A stretch of 5,456 bases of DNA from Rhodosalinus sp041685465 (GTDB lineage: Bacteria > Pseudomonadota > Alphaproteobacteria > Rhodobacterales > Rhodobacteraceae): positions 1-5,456 of the forward strand of contig NZ_JAWLFS010000207.1 in NCBI RefSeq assembly GCF_041685465.1, in the 5' to 3' direction. Positions within the stretch are counted from its first letter, which is position 1. Every line of letters begins with the position of its first letter. Both the position numbers and the translations under genes were made by a program. Under the pieces are notes generated by a model that saw only the letters and a list, made by a program, of their open reading frames with translations, searched no databases and was not told the DNA's origin. This document shows positions 4,975 to 5,456 of this stretch, piece by piece.

Positions 4975-5456
4975 CGCGGCCTGATCAGGCGGCGCGGGTT
5001 TCGGTGTCGCGGGCGGCGACTCCGTCGGTGAATGTGACGCCTTCGATGACCCGTGGCAACTGGTTCGCGCCCTTCAGGCGGCGCCATGTCTTTGCGGCGG
5101 CCTGAACGAGCCTGAAGACCATGAGCTTCGCGGTCTTCTGCGAGAGCGCGCCCTTGGTCCGGACGGTCCGATGCCGAACTGTGGCGAAGACGCTCTCGAT
5201 GGGGTTGCCCGTGCGGAGGTGGTCCCAGTGGTCGGCAGGGAAGTCGTAGAACGCCAGCAGCGCCTCGCGGTCCTTGGTCAGGCAGGTCACGGCCTTGTCG
5301 TACTTGGCGCCATATTTCTCTGCGAAGGTATCCAGGGCGGCCTCGGCGGCCGCGCGCGTCTCGGCCTGCCAGATCTCCCGGAGGTCGGCCTTCACCGCCG
5401 GGTGCATGGATTTCGGGAACTTGTTCAACACGTTGGCGGTCTTGTGGACCCAGCAG
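4966..5456 (-). mobile_element. IS256-family insertion sequence, partial
   Basis: The 3' part of the element lies in the window and the rest is beyond the right edge. Its outer boundary must lie between the operon end and the transposase stop, probably within about 4960-4984. The terminal inverted repeat cannot be confirmed without the other end, so the left coordinate given is approximate. The family generates 8-9 bp target duplications, which also cannot be checked here. Confidence 0.75.
4985..5456 (-). CDS. IS256-family transposase, C-terminal part (runs off the window)
   Basis: 156 residues are visible, roughly the last two fifths of a protein that is normally about 400 residues. The frame is open to the right edge. 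It begins CWVHKTANVLNKFPKS, a typical IS256 (Mutator-like) block. It continues with FYDFPADHW and HLRTGNPIESVFATVRHRT, in which the Glu of NPIES (codon 5195-5197) is the expected third DDE acidic residue. It ends with WRRLKGANQLPRVIEG and FTDGVAARDTETRAA before TGA at 4987-4985. The two catalytic Asp residues lie outside the window. No frameshift is seen in the visible part, so the element could be intact and active. It is transcribed toward, and converges on, the ycjX operon. Confidence 0.96.
   Translation of the reverse strand, partial: CWVHKTANVLNKFPKSMHPAVKADLREIWQAETRAAAEAALDTFAEKYGAKYDKAVTCLTKDREALLAFYDFPADHWDHLRTGNPIESVFATVRHRTVRTKGALSQKTAKLMVFRLVQAAAKTWRRLKGANQLPRVIEGVTFTDGVAARDTETRAA

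Noticed and set aside
3867..5087. Minus-strand open frame of 406 codons
   Set aside because: It is antisense to ycjF and runs into the IS256 transposase in the wrong frame, with no recognisable domain and biased shadow composition.
1..5456. CRISPR array, tRNA, toxin-antitoxin, defence or biosynthetic system
   Set aside because: No regularly spaced repeats, cloverleaf sequence or recognisable system genes were found on either strand.

Overview
The window looks like a chromosomal segment of a high-GC alphaproteobacterium, most likely a member of the Rhodobacteraceae. This is inferred from the G/C-ending codon use, the protein sequences and the types of insertion sequence present; no rRNA or other phylogenetic marker is available to prove it. 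The middle of the window (about 1127-4874) is dense, intact, conserved chromosomal coding sequence. Both edges carry insertion-sequence material.

Left edge, 1-1126: no intact gene can be recognised. It contains the broken C-terminal end of an IS5-family (IS427-type) transposase at about 526-717, with a clear 2-base frameshift. A 21-bp tandem duplication, a short perfect hairpin and a palindrome over the transposase stop codon are also present. The rest, 1-525 and 718-1126, looks like decayed or non-coding sequence with overlapping, unconvincing open frames on both strands.

Core, 1127-4874: truA (tRNA pseudouridine synthase A) lies on the minus strand. It is divergent from a tightly packed plus-strand operon of three genes: ycjX (P-loop GTPase, DUF463 family), a GNAT-type N-acetyltransferase, and a YcjF/TIGR01620 (DUF697) inner-membrane protein. 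Successive genes in this operon overlap by 4 bases (GTGA, then ATGA), which indicates translational coupling. In enterobacteria YcjX and YcjF are encoded side by side and belong to the envelope-stress (Psp) regulon; here an acetyltransferase sits between them. The 126-bp truA/ycjX divergent spacer holds a 12-bp triple repeat, a plausible -10 element and a strong Shine-Dalgarno sequence for the GTG start of ycjX.

Right edge, 4875-5456: about 110 bp of spacer contains a promoter-like stretch, a good ribosome binding site and an ATG whose frame closes after five codons. Next to it is the C-terminal part of an IS256-family transposase on the minus strand that runs off the window. A gene here may have been cut off by the IS256 insertion. 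I see no tRNA, rRNA, CRISPR array or recognisable defence or secondary-metabolite system. The most unusual coherent unit is the YcjX-GNAT-YcjF operon.
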